Below, in pieces: positions 27,416 to 35,425 of a DNA stretch of 64,000 bases. The stretch's first letter is position 1; each line of letters starts with the position of its first letter. Source of the stretch: Pandoraea sp. PE-S2T-3. GTDB taxonomy: Bacteria; Pseudomonadota; Gammaproteobacteria; Burkholderiales; Burkholderiaceae. The notes under the pieces were generated by a model. That model saw nothing but the letters and a program-made list of their open reading frames with translations, searched no databases and was not told the DNA's origin. The stretch is taken from positions 372,001 through 436,000 of the forward strand of contig NZ_NGUQ01000035.1 in NCBI RefSeq assembly GCF_002179965.1. The letters run 5' to 3'. The translations under genes were made by a program, and so were the position numbers.

Positions 27416-28627
27416 TCAGGCCTTGAGCGGGAAGACCGGGGCGACCTGACGGTAGCTGTCCGGCAGAATCACCTTGATATCGCCGCCGGAGACTTGCGTG
27501 AGCAGCGGCTGCGCGCCCGTGTTCTGGCCGTTCACGAACTTCGTGGCGCCGTAAGGCATCAGGTGATCCCTGAACGTGCTGGCGGCGAGCGCCGCCGTGA
27601 TCGCCGCGCGATCGACCGACTTGGCATGCTCGATGGCGTCGGCCAGCAGCATCATGGCGGTGTACGTCATGAAGACTTCGTAGCTGAAGAACGCGCCCTT
27701 GGCTTCCGTGCGCTTCTTGAGCGAGGCCACGCGCGCATCCTTCGGATTGAACCAGTGGTTGCAATCGATGATGCCGTCGGCGATCTCGGGAAACTCCTTC
27801 AGGAACTTGTAGCTCGACGCCGCACCGCCCAGCACCGAGTAGATTGCTTTCGGGCGAATCTTCTGCTGCTTCATGGCGCGCAGCAGCAGCGCGTATTCGT
27901 TGTAGTAGTTCGCCGGAATCACGATGTCCGGGTTCACCGAGCGCATGCGCAGCACGATGTTGTTGAAGTCGCGCGTCGGGTTGGCGTGCTTGATGACTTC
28001 TTTCACTTCGAAGCCGCGCGCCGGCAACTCCTTCTGCAACAAGGCAGCGGTACCGGTGCCGAAGAGCGACTCTTCATGCACGATCATCACAGTTTTGGCC
28101 GGCTTGCCGGCAGCGTCGTTCAGTGCCGCAAGGTCGTCGACCGCGCGCATCGAACACATGCGATAACCCGGGCCAAAGCGGAAGGTGTTGGTGAGACCGC
28201 GCTCGACGATCTGATCGGCGACACCGACATCCACTACGTGCGGCAGGCCGTACTTCGCTGCGGTCTGCGTCGTCGCCAGACAGATCGCCGATGCGTAGGC
28301 GCCGACGATTGCCGACACGCCCGCTTCGTTCATCTTCTCCACTTCGGCCGAGCCGGCTTCCGGCCGCGATTGCGCATCGCCAAGCACGGCTTCGATGGGT
28401 GCGCCGCCGAGCGACTTGATGCCACCGGCCGCGTTGATGTCGTCAATGGCGAGCAGCGCGCCGAGGCGGCACTGCTGGCCCGAATACGCGAGCGCGCCGG
28501 TGACCGGGTGCAATACGCCGATCTTGACGGGCTTGCCCGCTGCGCGCGCGGCAAAGGGGGCGGTGGTGGCAGCGGCGAGCGCGGCCAGAGCGGTGGACTG
28601 ACGCAGGAACGTGCGACGCGAACTCAT
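27416..28627 (-). CDS. Periplasmic substrate-binding protein of the LIV-type importer, Tat-exported
   Basis: 403-residue type I periplasmic binding protein (Peripla_BP_6). The N-terminus MSSRRTFLRQSTALAALAA carries a twin-arginine motif and a hydrophobic stretch ending near AFAARA, so Tat export is likely. KIGVLHPVTGALAYSGQQ is the family start and DDINAAGG the hinge-proximal helix. The ATG at 28627 has GGAG eight bases upstream. The open frame extends through the upstream gene region but has no homology there. It captures the operon's substrate for LivHMGF; Tat export would let it fold, or bind a ligand, before export. Confidence 0.9.
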   Translation of the reverse strand: MSSRRTFLRQSTALAALAAATTAPFAARAAGKPVKIGVLHPVTGALAYSGQQCRLGALLAIDDINAAGGIKSLGGAPIEAVLGDAQSRPEAGSAEVEKMNEAGVSAIVGAYASAICLATTQTAAKYGLPHVVDVGVADQIVERGLTNTFRFGPGYRMCSMRAVDDLAALNDAAGKPAKTVMIVHEESLFGTGTAALLQKELPARGFEVKEVIKHANPTRDFNNIVLRMRSVNPDIVIPANYYNEYALLLRAMKQQKIRPKAIYSVLGGAASSYKFLKEFPEIADGIIDCNHWFNPKDARVASLKKRTEAKGAFFSYEVFMTYTAMMLLADAIEHAKSVDRAAITAALAASTFRDHLMPYGATKFVNGQNTGAQPLLTQVSGGDIKVILPDSYRQVAPVFPLKA

Positions 28628-28650
28628 TGACGATTCTCCGGGCTTAAGCG

Positions 28651-28700
28651 GTGGTGTGCGGTGATGTGCGGTGGTGTGCGGTGGTGTGCGGTAGTGGGCA
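28651..28700. repeat. Tandem 10-bp repeats between the GntR and binding-protein genes
   Basis: Five consecutive decamers based on GTGGTGTGCG: copies at 28651, 28661 (GTGATGTGCG), 28671, 28681 and a degenerate GTAGTGGGCA at 28691. The period equals about one helical turn. They lie in the 88 bp between gntR and the binding-protein start, on the operon's transcript. Confidence 0.8.
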
Positions 28701-28715
28701 GTTACAAGCGGTGGA

Positions 28716-29513
28716 TCAGTGGAATTGAGCGGATAGTTCTTCGCTGACCCAGACCTTGGCGTCGATGTCGCCGACGCGCGAGAGCTGAAGCTGGTACTGG
28801 TAGCGATCGGGGCGATACAGGCCTTGCAGCAGTTGCACCGGGCGCTCGGCAACGTCGCGTACGAGGCGCGTGACCGCCAGCAACGCGGAGCCGACGGCAA
28901 TGTCGAGATGGCGCGCCACGACGGCATCGGCCAGACGCGCAGAGATGGTTTGGGTGGCGCCACCGAGTTCGACACCGGCTTCTTCGAGAAGCATGAGCAG
29001 CGGCTTGCGCTCCAGCTCTTCGCGACTGATCTTTGCAATGCCCTCGGGCACGTGCGTGGTGATGTAAGAGAGCGGTCCCGCTTGCGTGCTTCGCACACGG
29101 ATGCTCTTGTAGACCGGTGCACCGGGGGCGAGCGCGAGAGCGTCGGCCACCGCGTCGCTGGCGCCGACGAGCGACGATTCCAGCACTGAGACCGTGGTGC
29201 GCAAGCCCATGTTGACGATGTTCTCGAGCAGGCCCGTGAGGTGTGCCTTTTCACGAGAGATGCCGCCCATGGCGCCGCCGGTGCGTTGCCCCGCATGCAA
29301 GGGCCACGTGCCCAGCCCCGGGCGCCGCACGACGAGTTTGTCAGCCACGAGCATTTCCATGGCCTTGCGGATCGTGATCCGCGCAACGCCGAACTGTTCG
29401 GCCAGCAGATGTTCGCCCGGCACACCGTCCCGGTCGAAACGCCCCTCCTGCAATTGCTCGCGCAGCACGAGGTAGATCTGGTGGTACTTCGGAAGCGGTA
29501 GTGGGGTATCCAT
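28716..29513 (-). CDS. GntR-family (HutC/UTRA type) transcriptional regulator
   Basis: 265-residue regulator with an N-terminal winged helix (YHQIYLVLREQLQEGRF, LAEQFGVARITIRKAMEML) and a C-terminal UTRA ligand-binding domain (from about residue 90, KAHLTGLLENIVNMGLRTT onward). It is the first gene of the 13-gene run and probably represses it until the substrate or a pathway intermediate binds. There is no ribosome binding site before the ATG, and the predicted -10 sequence places the transcription start at the ATG itself, so the message may be leaderless. Confidence 0.9.
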   Translation of the reverse strand: MDTPLPLPKYHQIYLVLREQLQEGRFDRDGVPGEHLLAEQFGVARITIRKAMEMLVADKLVVRRPGLGTWPLHAGQRTGGAMGGISREKAHLTGLLENIVNMGLRTTVSVLESSLVGASDAVADALALAPGAPVYKSIRVRSTQAGPLSYITTHVPEGIAKISREELERKPLLMLLEEAGVELGGATQTISARLADAVVARHLDIAVGSALLAVTRLVRDVAERPVQLLQGLYRPDRYQYQLQLSRVGDIDAKVWVSEELSAQFH

Positions 29514-29519
29514 GCGGCG

Positions 29520-29585
29520 ATTCTGGAAGTGTCATAATGTCCGGTCAATAGAACAAATGGACAGACAAAATGTCCTATCGGGAAA
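29520..29585 (-). promoter_or_regulatory. Operon promoter with regulatory box A
   Basis: On the minus strand TTGACC (29548-29543), a 17-base spacer and CAGAAT (29525-29520) form a promoter whose start would fall at the gntR ATG. Overlapping it is a dyad ATAGAACA-N15-TGTCCTAT (29548-29578) inside a 42-bp block, GTCAATAGAACAAATG-N15-CTATCGGGAAA, that recurs at 31213-31254. A smaller dyad GGACA-N7-TGTCC is nested at 29559-29575. The box is likely a repressor site. Confidence 0.65.
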
Positions 29586-29654
29586 ACACCTAAGCTATTT
29601 CAGATTCGTTGCGCGACGCGCTGCAAACGCAGGCACAGCAAGGGATTGCATCAT

Positions 29655-29684
29655 GCGGCGCAGCATTTTTCGATGCTGCGCCGC
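29655..29684. other. Perfect hairpin downstream of the porin gene
   Basis: The 12-bp arms GCGGCGCAGCAT and ATGCTGCGCCGC enclose six bases. It follows the porin stop by 17 bp but lacks a T-run on either strand, so it may slow transcription or protect the mRNA 3' end rather than be a standard terminator. Confidence 0.55.
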
Positions 29685-29701
29685 TTGCGTTTCATCGGTC
29701 A

Positions 29702-30868
29702 TCAGAAGCGATGGCGCAGACCCACGTAGTAGCTCATCTGGTTGTCGTAACCATTGAGCTTCACGCCGTTGCCACCGGTCCAATTGGTGGTTGTCGTGCC
29801 GAAGAGTCCGGACCAGCCGCCGTCGACCCGTTCATAGGCCGCGGCAAAATACACATCAGTGCGCTTCGAGAAGAAGTAGTCGACGACGCCATAGACCGTC
29901 TGCCGTTTGCCGCTGAAGTTCACGGCGCTCGTGTTGTCCTGCATGTAGGCCACGATGAACTGCCATGACGGGTTGAGCAGATAGCTCGTCCCGAGCGTGA
30001 AGAACTGATCGCGACGCGCGGCGGAAAACACCGAGCCGATGGCGGCGACCGTGGTCGGCGTGGCGGCAGTGCTCATGTTGGTAATCGACGCGTAGTCGAG
30101 GCCGCCGTTGGTCACATCGAAGCCCGGATCGCGCTGGCTTTGCAGGTAGTCAGCATGGAATTTCCACTGGCCGTAACTGACCTTCGCGCCGAGCGACCAC
30201 GTTTTCGCCGAGCGGCTTTGCGAATCGTGCGTTTGCTGCAACTGGCCGGTGAAGACGTTGCCGTCCTGCTCCCAAGACAGGCCGCCCGATGCCGATGAGC
30301 GCGCCGAGGCTTGGCCGGCGATGCCGCCGAGCGCGTATTGCAGGTTCATGCCGAACGGACCGAACTTCTTCGTCCACGTGAGTGCGTTATTGAAGCGCTG
30401 ACCGGTGAGATACACGAGCCACGAGTTCGTGGGCGGTGCGCCGATAAAGATCGGATCGACCATCGAGATCGCGACGACCGCGCCGGTGTACTGACGTCCC
30501 AGCGCGACTTCGCCCCACACACCCTGCAAGGCGACGAACGCCTGCCGGCCAAACAATTGCCCCTGTTGATCGAACGTGCCCGCTTGCGAATTGAAGCCGT
30601 TTTCGAGCACGAAGCGTGCTTTCGTCCCGCCACCGAGGTCTTCGATACCTTGCAGGCCAAAGCGGCTGGCCGAGAGAAAGCCCTCGCCTGCCTGATTGAC
30701 CGAGACCACACGGCCGCCTGTTGGGCTGGCGTGATTTTGTGACACGATGGCGGCTTCGATCACGCCGTAGAGCGTGACGCTCGATTGGGCGAAGGCGGGT
30801 ACTGCCGTTGTCGCGAGAAGGAGTGCGGCGCTGGCGAGCGGCAGCGTTTTGCGAGTGATATGCGTCAT
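29702..30868 (-). CDS. Outer-membrane porin (Burkholderia general porin type)
   Basis: 388-residue trimeric porin with an N-terminal Sec signal peptide ending AVPAFAQ and the mature start SSVTLYGVIEAAI. FGLQGIEDLGGGTKARFVLENGF and GRQAFVALQGVWGEVALGRQY are family blocks, and the chain ends in the outer-membrane targeting residue Phe (YYVGLRHRF). It lies downstream of regulatory box B, which is shared with the catabolic operon, so it probably supplies outer-membrane entry for that operon's substrate. No clear ribosome binding site is seen before the ATG. Confidence 0.92.
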   Translation of the reverse strand: MTHITRKTLPLASAALLLATTAVPAFAQSSVTLYGVIEAAIVSQNHASPTGGRVVSVNQAGEGFLSASRFGLQGIEDLGGGTKARFVLENGFNSQAGTFDQQGQLFGRQAFVALQGVWGEVALGRQYTGAVVAISMVDPIFIGAPPTNSWLVYLTGQRFNNALTWTKKFGPFGMNLQYALGGIAGQASARSSASGGLSWEQDGNVFTGQLQQTHDSQSRSAKTWSLGAKVSYGQWKFHADYLQSQRDPGFDVTNGGLDYASITNMSTAATPTTVAAIGSVFSAARRDQFFTLGTSYLLNPSWQFIVAYMQDNTSAVNFSGKRQTVYGVVDYFFSKRTDVYFAAAYERVDGGWSGLFGTTTTNWTGGNGVKLNGYDNQMSYYVGLRHRF

Positions 30869-31106
30869 GAGGCTTGGCGTCTTTCTTTTGTTGAAGAAAA
30901 CAGTGCCCCACGACGCCGGGCGTCAGCCGTCGCCGCAAGCAGCAATCGCCGGGCGGCAGGCAAACGTCAGGGCGCACGACGCCGCGCCGCGCGCGGACAG
31001 CGCACGTCGATCGGCAAGGGGCGGTGTGGGGAACGCGCGCTCACGCAAAGACGCGATTGGCGAGATGGGCTATCGCGATGTGAGGCGTGCGTCGAGAGGC
31101 AGCGGC

Positions 31107-31181
31107 TTACTCGCGCAGAACGCGATACGTCGCACGCTTGAGGGCGGACGTTTTCATGAGCAGGTTGGGTCGAGTCATCAT
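31107..31181 (-). CDS. Possible 24-residue leaderless peptide upstream of the porin
   Basis: A short open frame begins with ATGATG exactly where the predicted box-B leftward promoter would start transcription and encodes a basic peptide beginning MMTRPNLLMKTSALK. It has no ribosome binding site, like the gntR start under box A. It lies in a leader of about 310 bases before the porin. It could be a regulatory leader peptide or simply chance; there is no homology evidence. Confidence 0.25.
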   Translation of the reverse strand: MMTRPNLLMKTSALKRATYRVLRE

Positions 31182-31188
31182 GGCCCCG

Positions 31189-31254
31189 ACTCTAGGAGCG
31201 CCAATTTGTAGCGTCAATGGAACAAATGACGCGCACAGTTGTTCTATCGGGAAA
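31189..31254. promoter_or_regulatory. Regulatory box B between the porin and XRE genes
   Basis: The block GTCAATGGAACAAATG-N15-CTATCGGGAAA (31213-31254) matches box A in both ends and spacing. It contains the dyad ATGGAACA-N15-TGTTCTAT (31217-31247). A leftward promoter TTGACG-N17-TAGAGT (31217 to 31189) overlaps it as in box A and would drive the porin leader. The XRE gene starts 32 bp to the right. Confidence 0.65.
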
Positions 31255-31285
31255 TTCCCGAGTTCAGTGTTGCAGGAGACACACC

Positions 31286-31846
31286 ATGGAAAATCGCGTG
31301 GGTACGCCTACGCTGGCAACGCCCGGCGCGACGCTGCGGCGGTGGCGCGTACTGCGCCGGATCAAGCAGGCGCATGCGGCCGAGTGGCTCGGCGTTTCGC
31401 AATCGACGGTGTCGCGATGGGAAGCGGGTACGTTGCCGATCACGGGCGATGCGCTCGCGCGTATCGAAGCGCTGTTCGCGGCACGGCTCGACTCGGGGGG
31501 TGATTATGCGTTGCAACGACTGGTAACGTTTGACTCGCGCGCCGTCCATCTCGTGTGCGATCACACGCATCGTCTGCTCGCGTGTTCCGCTTCACGTGCG
31601 GCGGAGTTTTCGCAGCCGTTGCCGGTATTGATGGGGGTGTCGTTGTGGCCCTTCGCCACGGAGGCGATCGTAGCGCGCGAAGCCTCACTGCGTGACGCGG
31701 GATGGTATGAGCAGCGTGCGTCGTCGATCGAGTTCGATACGGGCAGCAACGTCTCGGTGGAGGTGCCGATCCGGGCCAGCCGCTGCCGGTGGACACGCCT
31801 TACACTTTCCGACGGCACCGTCGCGCGGCTGGTCGAGACGCTGTGA
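31286..31846 (+). CDS. XRE-family DNA-binding regulator
   Basis: 186-residue protein with an N-terminal helix-turn-helix (ATLRRWRVLRRIKQAHAAEW, LGVSQSTVSRWEAGTLPI) and an unrecognised C-terminal domain of about 110 residues that may sense a ligand. The ATG at 31286 has GGAG seven bases upstream; the frame open to 31217 runs through box B and is not used. Its gene is adjacent to box B, so it is one candidate, along with the GntR protein, for binding the shared boxes. Confidence 0.8.
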   Translation: MENRVGTPTLATPGATLRRWRVLRRIKQAHAAEWLGVSQSTVSRWEAGTLPITGDALARIEALFAARLDSGGDYALQRLVTFDSRAVHLVCDHTHRLLACSASRAAEFSQPLPVLMGVSLWPFATEAIVAREASLRDAGWYEQRASSIEFDTGSNVSVEVPIRASRCRWTRLTLSDGTVARLVETL

Positions 31847-31960
31847 TCGCGGTGAATACTGGCGGCGTCTGCTACGCATAATTTATGCGTAGCGTCGGCG
31901 AGGACCCGGATCTATGCTGACGCGTTGAAACGGCATCGACAGGCACAGGAGACGACTCAC

Positions 31961-32533
31961 ATGACGCACATGACGCACGAACAGATCGAAGGCAGGTTGA
32001 ATTTCCTGCGCACATGCGAGCGACTGAAAGACGTGCTCAGAAGTGGTTACACGTCGTCCGGACGTCAGGAAAGCACCGCCGAGCACAGTTGGCGGCTCAG
32101 TCTGATGGCGATGCTGTTCATGGATCAATTGGGTGACGTCGACAGCACGAAGGTGCTGGCGTTATGCCTGGTGCACGATCTGGGCGAGGCGTTGGGTGGC
32201 GATGTGCCTGCGCCGGAGCAACTGGCGGGTGGCAGCAAGGACGACGTCGAGCGACGCGACCTGATGGCGATATGCGAACCGCTCGATGCGGCCATGCGTG
32301 CGCAAATCGTCGGCTGGTGGGAGGAGTACGTGCAGGCGGCGACGCCCGAGGCTCGTGCGGTGAAAGCCCTCGACAAGCTCGAAACCCTGCTGCAACACAC
32401 ACAAGGTCTTAACCCGCCGGACTTCGATTACGCATTCAATCTGTCTTACGGCCGGCAGTACACGGATGCGATACCGCTGCTGCGTGCCGTGCGCGAACAG
32501 ATCGACGAGGCGACAAGGGCGCGCCTCGCCTAG
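31961..32533 (+). CDS. HD-domain hydrolase (HDDC2/YfbR-like)
   Basis: 190-residue metal-dependent phosphohydrolase. The HD ligands are visible as STAEHSWRLSLMA (first His), CLVHDLGEALGGD (HD motif) and VKALDKLETLLQH (last Asp), the order found in 5'-deoxynucleotidases of the YfbR/HDDC2 type. The start at 31961 follows CAGGAG; a second in-frame ATG is 9 bp later. A role in dNMP cleanup is likely but not proven. It is the last chromosomal gene before the tRNA-Arg island. Confidence 0.87.
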   Translation: MTHMTHEQIEGRLNFLRTCERLKDVLRSGYTSSGRQESTAEHSWRLSLMAMLFMDQLGDVDSTKVLALCLVHDLGEALGGDVPAPEQLAGGSKDDVERRDLMAICEPLDAAMRAQIVGWWEEYVQAATPEARAVKALDKLETLLQHTQGLNPPDFDYAFNLSYGRQYTDAIPLLRAVREQIDEATRARLA

Positions 32534-32994
32534 GCGGAATCCCGGGCCGTTACATGTCGCCCCCGCCCGGAAATAGCTTTTTGATATACTCTTGCGCTCG
32601 CGAGACCTACGATCAACGTATCGGCAGTCCTCGCGCCCTCCGTGTAGTTCAGCGAATAGAATTAGAACGCAAGACGCTGATTCGAAAGGAATTTATGCTG
32701 GGCTATAGCAAATCTATAGCAGCATTACTCGGCGGTGCTACAGACGCTGCGGAGCACCGCATCTCTCCCACGGTCGGTGCACGTGATGTACTTGTCCCCA
32801 CCGCGTCCTGCGCGTCTAACCGGCTCAATGCTGTCATTCGATACAGGCGCAAAGTCGGCTAGTTGGCTCTCCGTGCAGGAAGGTATCATTACGTGGCTGG
32901 CCCCTCGGGCTACCGCACGCTCACGTTAGCGATCACCACTAGCAAAGTCTCGCGCCTGCACCGTCCTGAAGCGCGAGTCCTCCCTGATCTGGTT
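32534..32994. other. Island left junction and upstream region of the methyltransferase
   Basis: No intact gene is supported in these 461 bp. They hold the two island-boundary repeats at 32576-32602 and 32636-32661, a sequence at 32701-32722 that resembles the integrase upstream region near 38301-38322, and possible upstream starts of the methyltransferase (GTG at 32893 after GGAAGG). Confidence 0.55.
32576..32661 (+). repeat. Left boundary repeats of the genomic island
   Basis: Two segments recur in the same order and orientation at the right end. The 27-bp segment 32576-32602 matches 38215-38241 at 23 of 27 positions. The 26-bp segment 32636-32661 (CCCTCCGTGTAGTTCAGCGA...) matches 38457-38482, the start of tRNA-Arg, at 22 of 26. 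The second looks like a decayed copy of the tRNA 5' half and is the probable left attachment site. A TATACT at 32586-32591 could be the original tRNA promoter. Confidence 0.55.
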
Positions 32995-34410
32995 ATGAAT
33001 GAAGCAGTTGTAGATTCCCTTCGACATGAAGCCAACGCCAAATTGAAACCCAAAGAAAAAGGGGTTCTTGGCCAGTTCATGACGCCGTTCAAGATCGCGG
33101 AATTCATGTCGGGGCTTTTTACCAGGAAAGCGAATGCCGTGCTGTTGGATGCGGGAGCTGGAATCGGTTCGTTGACGCTTGCTGCCAGCAACACTTTGAA
33201 GCTCAAACACTGTGAGGCATGGGAGATAGATCCCGTGATGGCGAACTACCTCAAGGAGAACCTTGATAGCCAGGCTGTTCCGTACAAACTTCACCAGAAA
33301 GACTTCGTCTTCGATTCGGTACACCGCATCCAGGTCGGCGAAGGCACACGGTTCACCCACGCCATCCTAAACCCCCCATACAGGAAGATCGGCACGAACT
33401 CCCTTCATCGACAAGCCTGTCGGCAAGTAGGTGTGGAAACGACGAATCTCTACACAGCTTTTCTTGCGCTTTCAATCTTGCAGATGAAGCAACACGGCGA
33501 AATCGTCGCCATCATCCCTAGGTCCTTTTGCAACGGCCCCTACTACAAACCGTTCCGAGACATGATGCTTGAGAAGTGTTCTGTCGATGCAATCCATGTG
33601 TTTGGGTCGCGTAACCACGCATTCAAAGACGACGATGTGTTGCAAGAGAACGTCATCCTGAAGCTCACGGCTGGAGGCATACAGGGCGATGTGTCGCTTT
33701 CATTCTCGGACGACGCCAGCTTTGAGGGCCTACACGGCCGCACAGTCCCGTTTGAGGACGTCGTGCAACCCGCGGATGAGGAGCGATTTGTCCGCATCCC
33801 TAAGGACAACGAGAGTACCGAGACGCACCACAAGTACTTCACACACAGCTTGAAGGAGCTGGGTGTAGAAGTCCGCACCGGTCCCGTAGTAGATTTCCGC
33901 TTGAAAGAATGGTGGAGCCAATACCCTGGGCCCGGCACGGCGCCGTGTATTTACCCGCACCACATGACGCCGCGCGGCTTCGAATGGCCCAAAGAACACA
34001 AGAAGCCAAACGCGATCTTCCGAAGTCCGGAGGTCGATAAGTGGCTAATGAAGGAAGGCAACTATGTCGTTGTTCGCCGCTTCTCAGCGAAAGAAGAACG
34101 CCGCCGTGTAATGGCCTACCTGATTACCCCTGAGGATACTAAGAGCGAGATGGTGGGCTTCGAGAACCACTGGAACGTCCTGCACATCAAAAAGGGCGGC
34201 CTCCCCTTGGACGTCGCCAAGGGGCTTGTGGTGTTCCTCAATTCCACCGCATTGGACGAATACTTCCGCGTATTTTCAGGGCACACGCAGGTTAACGCCA
34301 CCGACCTGCGGAACATGAAATTCCCAAGCCTTGAACTACTACGTAAGCTGGCCAAAGGCTATAGTCTTGGTTTGAAACAAGAAGAATTAGATGCACTGTT
34401 GACCATATGA
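32995..34410 (+). CDS. N6-adenine DNA methyltransferase of a type II R-M system
   Basis: 471-residue gamma-class adenine methyltransferase. GQFMTPFKIAEFMS is the family N-terminal block, LLDAGAGIGSLTLA is the SAM-binding motif I and AILNPPYRKIG is catalytic motif IV (NPPY). The C-terminal half should hold the target-recognition domain. The ATG at 32995 begins the conserved region but lacks a ribosome binding site; a GTG at 32893 with GGAAGG nine bases before it would add 34 residues. It overlaps the restriction gene by 4 bp, so methylase is made first. Codon use is less GC-rich than in its chromosomal neighbours, indicating transfer. Confidence 0.9.
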   Translation: MNEAVVDSLRHEANAKLKPKEKGVLGQFMTPFKIAEFMSGLFTRKANAVLLDAGAGIGSLTLAASNTLKLKHCEAWEIDPVMANYLKENLDSQAVPYKLHQKDFVFDSVHRIQVGEGTRFTHAILNPPYRKIGTNSLHRQACRQVGVETTNLYTAFLALSILQMKQHGEIVAIIPRSFCNGPYYKPFRDMMLEKCSVDAIHVFGSRNHAFKDDDVLQENVILKLTAGGIQGDVSLSFSDDASFEGLHGRTVPFEDVVQPADEERFVRIPKDNESTETHHKYFTHSLKELGVEVRTGPVVDFRLKEWWSQYPGPGTAPCIYPHHMTPRGFEWPKEHKKPNAIFRSPEVDKWLMKEGNYVVVRRFSAKEERRRVMAYLITPEDTKSEMVGFENHWNVLHIKKGGLPLDVAKGLVVFLNSTALDEYFRVFSGHTQVNATDLRNMKFPSLELLRKLAKGYSLGLKQEELDALLTI

Positions 34411-35351
34411 GCAAAGAGAAGAAGCTACAGGACGCGCTTGCCATTCTCGAGGATCTGGGCATGCCTAGGCCCCAACTCAATGAGCGCACCGCCTTATGTT
34501 TACTTGCACTAGTGAACATGACACCCACCAAGATTTGGGCTGACTGCGAAGCGCCGCTAATCGGCATCACGCCCATCATGGACTGGGCCAAAGAACACTA
34601 TGAGACCGCTTACGCTCCAAACACACGGGAGACGTTCCGTCGGCAGTCTATGCACCAGTTTATTGGAGCTGGGGTGTGCATCTACAACCCCGACAAGCCG
34701 AATCGTCCCGTTAATAGTCCCAAGGCTGTGTACCAGATTGAGCCCAATCTAATGGGCGTCCTGGTGCATTACGGGACTGACGCATACGGGGACGCGTTGG
34801 ACGCGTACAAAGCGGAGCGTATGAGCCTAGTGGAGCAGTACGCCAAAGTACGTGAGATGCAGATGGTGCCCGTAAAGGTCAAAGAAGGCTATCAGATCAC
34901 TTTGTCGCCCGGCGTCCACTCCGAGCTCATCCGAGAAATCGTGGAAGGTTTTGGACCTCGATATGCCCCGGGTGGAGATTTGGTCTACGTGGGCGACACG
35001 GGAGACAAGCATGGATTTTTTGACAAAGACCTACTAGCAAGCCTTGGTGTGGAACTGGATAACCACGGCAAGCTTCCTGATGTGGTCATCTACATGCGGG
35101 ACAAGAACTGGCTCTTGCTGATTGAGTCCGTTACGAGTCACGGGCCGGTGGAATCCAAACGTCAAATCGAACTGGCACGCCTGTTCAGCACCTGCACTGC
35201 CGGCTTGGTATATGTATCCGCTTTCCCAGACCGCAAAACTTTCCTTAAATACCTCCCTGCGATCGCATGGGAATCGGAGGTCTGGATCGCAGACGCCCCC
35301 ACACACATGATCCACTTTAACGGATCGCGCTTTTTAGGGCCGTACAATTGA
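34407..35351 (+). CDS. BsuBI/PstI-family restriction endonuclease
   Basis: 314-residue type II endonuclease resembling the BsuBI/PstI family. RETFRRQSMHQFIGAGV and NSPKAVYQIEP are family-like blocks; LPDVVIYMRDKNWLLLIES followed by VTSHGPVESKRQIEL provides the PD-(D/E)xK type catalytic acidic residues and downstream Lys. The related enzymes cut CTGCAG, so that site is the first one to test. Coupled to the methyltransferase by a 4-bp overlap. It looks intact. Confidence 0.85.
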   Translation: MSKEKKLQDALAILEDLGMPRPQLNERTALCLLALVNMTPTKIWADCEAPLIGITPIMDWAKEHYETAYAPNTRETFRRQSMHQFIGAGVCIYNPDKPNRPVNSPKAVYQIEPNLMGVLVHYGTDAYGDALDAYKAERMSLVEQYAKVREMQMVPVKVKEGYQITLSPGVHSELIREIVEGFGPRYAPGGDLVYVGDTGDKHGFFDKDLLASLGVELDNHGKLPDVVIYMRDKNWLLLIESVTSHGPVESKRQIELARLFSTCTAGLVYVSAFPDRKTFLKYLPAIAWESEVWIADAPTHMIHFNGSRFLGPYN

Positions 35352-35425
35352 GTGCTCGGGAGTATTGGCAACAACTGCGCCAGGGCCGCTCCCGGAGACC
35401 TCCAACCGTTTTGCGCGCGAGCATC

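Noticed and set aside
27416-29548. 710-codon frame that would fuse a second protein to the binding protein
   Set aside because: The upstream part is a shifted frame of gntR; the Tat signal and GGAG fix the binding protein's start at 28627.
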